The position numbers and the translations under genes were made by a program. A stretch of 25,360 nucleotides of DNA from the IMG/VR virus record IMGVR_UViG_3300010300_006196, positions 1 to 25,360 of that record; one strand, written 5' to 3'. The notes under the pieces were generated by a model that searched no databases, was not told the origin of the DNA, and saw only the letters and a program-made list of their open reading frames with translations. This DNA is from a virus. Position 1 is the stretch's first letter; each line of letters begins with the position of its first letter. This document shows, in pieces, positions 24,422 to 25,360 of the stretch.

Positions 24422-25360
24422 TTAATAAATATCCTGTCTATTTTTTAACCATGGATACTTTTTTTCATCATGCCATGAAGTGTCGATCTCAAAATTTGAA
24501 TCAACAAACTGTTTAAGGTTACTTATGATGTTGTGGTTAAATAATTTTTTATACCTTGTAACTGTATCTTTATTCCAATAACTGACATCTTGTTGTATTT
24601 GTTCAATTACAAAAGCAGCAAAAGAAGTGTTACCATTAGGAGACCAATGAGAGTCTTTTACTCTTTGTTTGAGATTAAGTCTTGGCCTTAACCAATCTGT
24701 GATAGGTTGAAATTCTCCCCATAGACTATCCTCCCAAACATAGACATCAACACCTATCCTATAAAGAAGACTCTGTAACTGCTGAAACTTTTCTTTATGA
24801 TGTACTTCATACACCTTATCTAAGTTACCTCTCCATGCTCTAAACCAGTGCATCAATAGGGTTATATCATCATCAGTAAAATTGTTCTCTTCTAATGTAC
24901 CAGATAGTAGATATGTGGTTAAAAACTCTTTTTCCCCTTCTTTTATTTCACCTGCATCTTCTTGTCTGAAATATTCATGCATAAATCCAAGATTAATATC
25001 AGAATATGTATCAGTTACTGTTATAGATTTAAGAACTGAGTCTTGTTTTAGGTCTAATCTAAAGTCATTCCTACGTATTGGTTCAAGAGAATAACGATTC
25101 CCTCTTGTGATACCTATAATAACCTTATCTCCTTCACTGTATAAACTACTATCTTGTAGTATTCTCGATATAGTTGTGTCATTTGCACCACCTCCTATGG
25201 ATCTCTCATGTAAATCCAACTGTAAGTAGTTGGCTACTTGTGCACCCCAATAGTGTTCCTTAAATTGATGTTGGTAGAACGGCTGGTAATACTCTGGTTT
25301 CTTAATATTCACCAAAGTACCTGCTGAAAAACTACAACCATATACATATAACTTCGCCAT
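24422..25360 (-). CDS. SGNH/GDSL hydrolase-like protein, copy 3 (GCS variant)
   Basis: A 312-residue protein whose ATG is the last three bases of the window. Block I is YGCSFSAG with Ser10 kept and Cys9 in place of Asp; block II/III is GGGANDTTI (56-64) with Asn60; GDKVIIGITRGNR (77-89) aligns with the other two copies; block V is KDSHWSPNGN, Asp236 and His238. It has an insertion of about 80 acidic residues before the YRIGVDVYVWE segment and a C-terminal extension of about 60 residues not seen in copies 1 and 2. Role as for the other copies: a likely esterase of unknown target, or a catalytically altered relative. Confidence 0.68.
   Translation of the reverse strand: MAKLYVYGCSFSAGTLVNIKKPEYYQPFYQHQFKEHYWGAQVANYLQLDLHERSIGGGANDTTISRILQDSSLYSEGDKVIIGITRGNRYSLEPIRRNDFRLDLKQDSVLKSITVTDTYSDINLGFMHEYFRQEDAGEIKEGEKEFLTTYLLSGTLEENNFTDDDITLLMHWFRAWRGNLDKVYEVHHKEKFQQLQSLLYRIGVDVYVWEDSLWGEFQPITDWLRPRLNLKQRVKDSHWSPNGNTSFAAFVIEQIQQDVSYWNKDTVTRYKKLFNHNIISNLKQFVDSNFEIDTSWHDEKKYPWLKNRQDIY

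Noticed and set aside
1-25360. tRNA genes, CRISPR arrays, insertion sequences, integrase or attachment sites
   Set aside because: Coding density is nearly complete and none of the few spacers has a cloverleaf, spaced repeats or terminal inverted repeats; no recombinase motif was seen.

Overview
The window reads as part of the genome of an AT-rich, tailed, contractile-tail (T4-like) bacteriophage. It is probably a marine or aquatic phage infecting a member of the Bacteroidota; the host call is inference. Every gene I accept lies on the minus strand, so transcription runs from right to left. Genes are packed with short overlaps: six junctions share one base (TAATG) and three share four bases (ATGA). 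Almost no start is preceded by a Shine-Dalgarno sequence; starts sit behind A/T-only leaders. That, two genes with lipoprotein signals (one with the CSKEE sequence after the lipid-accepting Cys), and a Trp/Tyr/Asn-rich lipoprotein fit Bacteroidota-type expression and envelopes.

Layout in transcription order, right to left. (1) 25360-22312: an accessory block with three diverged SGNH/GDSL-hydrolase-like genes, interrupted by an uncharacterised helical protein and a small membrane protein. (2) 22244-21687: a membrane-anchored or lipoprotein gene, followed by a 129-base spacer of almost pure A+T. (3) 21557-19824: an HD-domain phosphohydrolase, a one-pass membrane protein with a coiled coil, and a T4 gp55-like late sigma factor. 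(4) 19799-13158: the baseplate core, with a gp5-like spike without lysozyme domain, a helical hub-like protein, gp25, gp6 and a virion protein that carries an apparent frameshift near its 3' end. (5) 13158-4340: the outer baseplate and adhesion block, with a 978-residue structural protein, four further virion proteins (two are tandem paralogs) and two tandem fibre-like proteins ending in an S74 intramolecular chaperone. (6) 4326-2159: a GIY-YIG-like nuclease and a run of small conserved phage proteins, one of 45 residues. (7) 2106-404: a DnaG-type primase and a PD-(D/E)XK nuclease, so the replication/recombination module begins here. (8) 391-1: the start of a lipoprotein gene that leaves the window.

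How the parts fit: the gp55-like factor would direct late transcription of the virion genes next to it. The gp5/gp25/gp6 core anchors the baseplate, and the fibre and paralogous virion proteins form the host-contacting periphery. The SGNH-like enzymes and lipoproteins are the best candidates for envelope or surface-glycan interaction, but nothing in the sequence proves their targets. I see no tRNA, CRISPR array, insertion sequence or integrase. The only non-coding stretch longer than 100 bases is 21558-21686.
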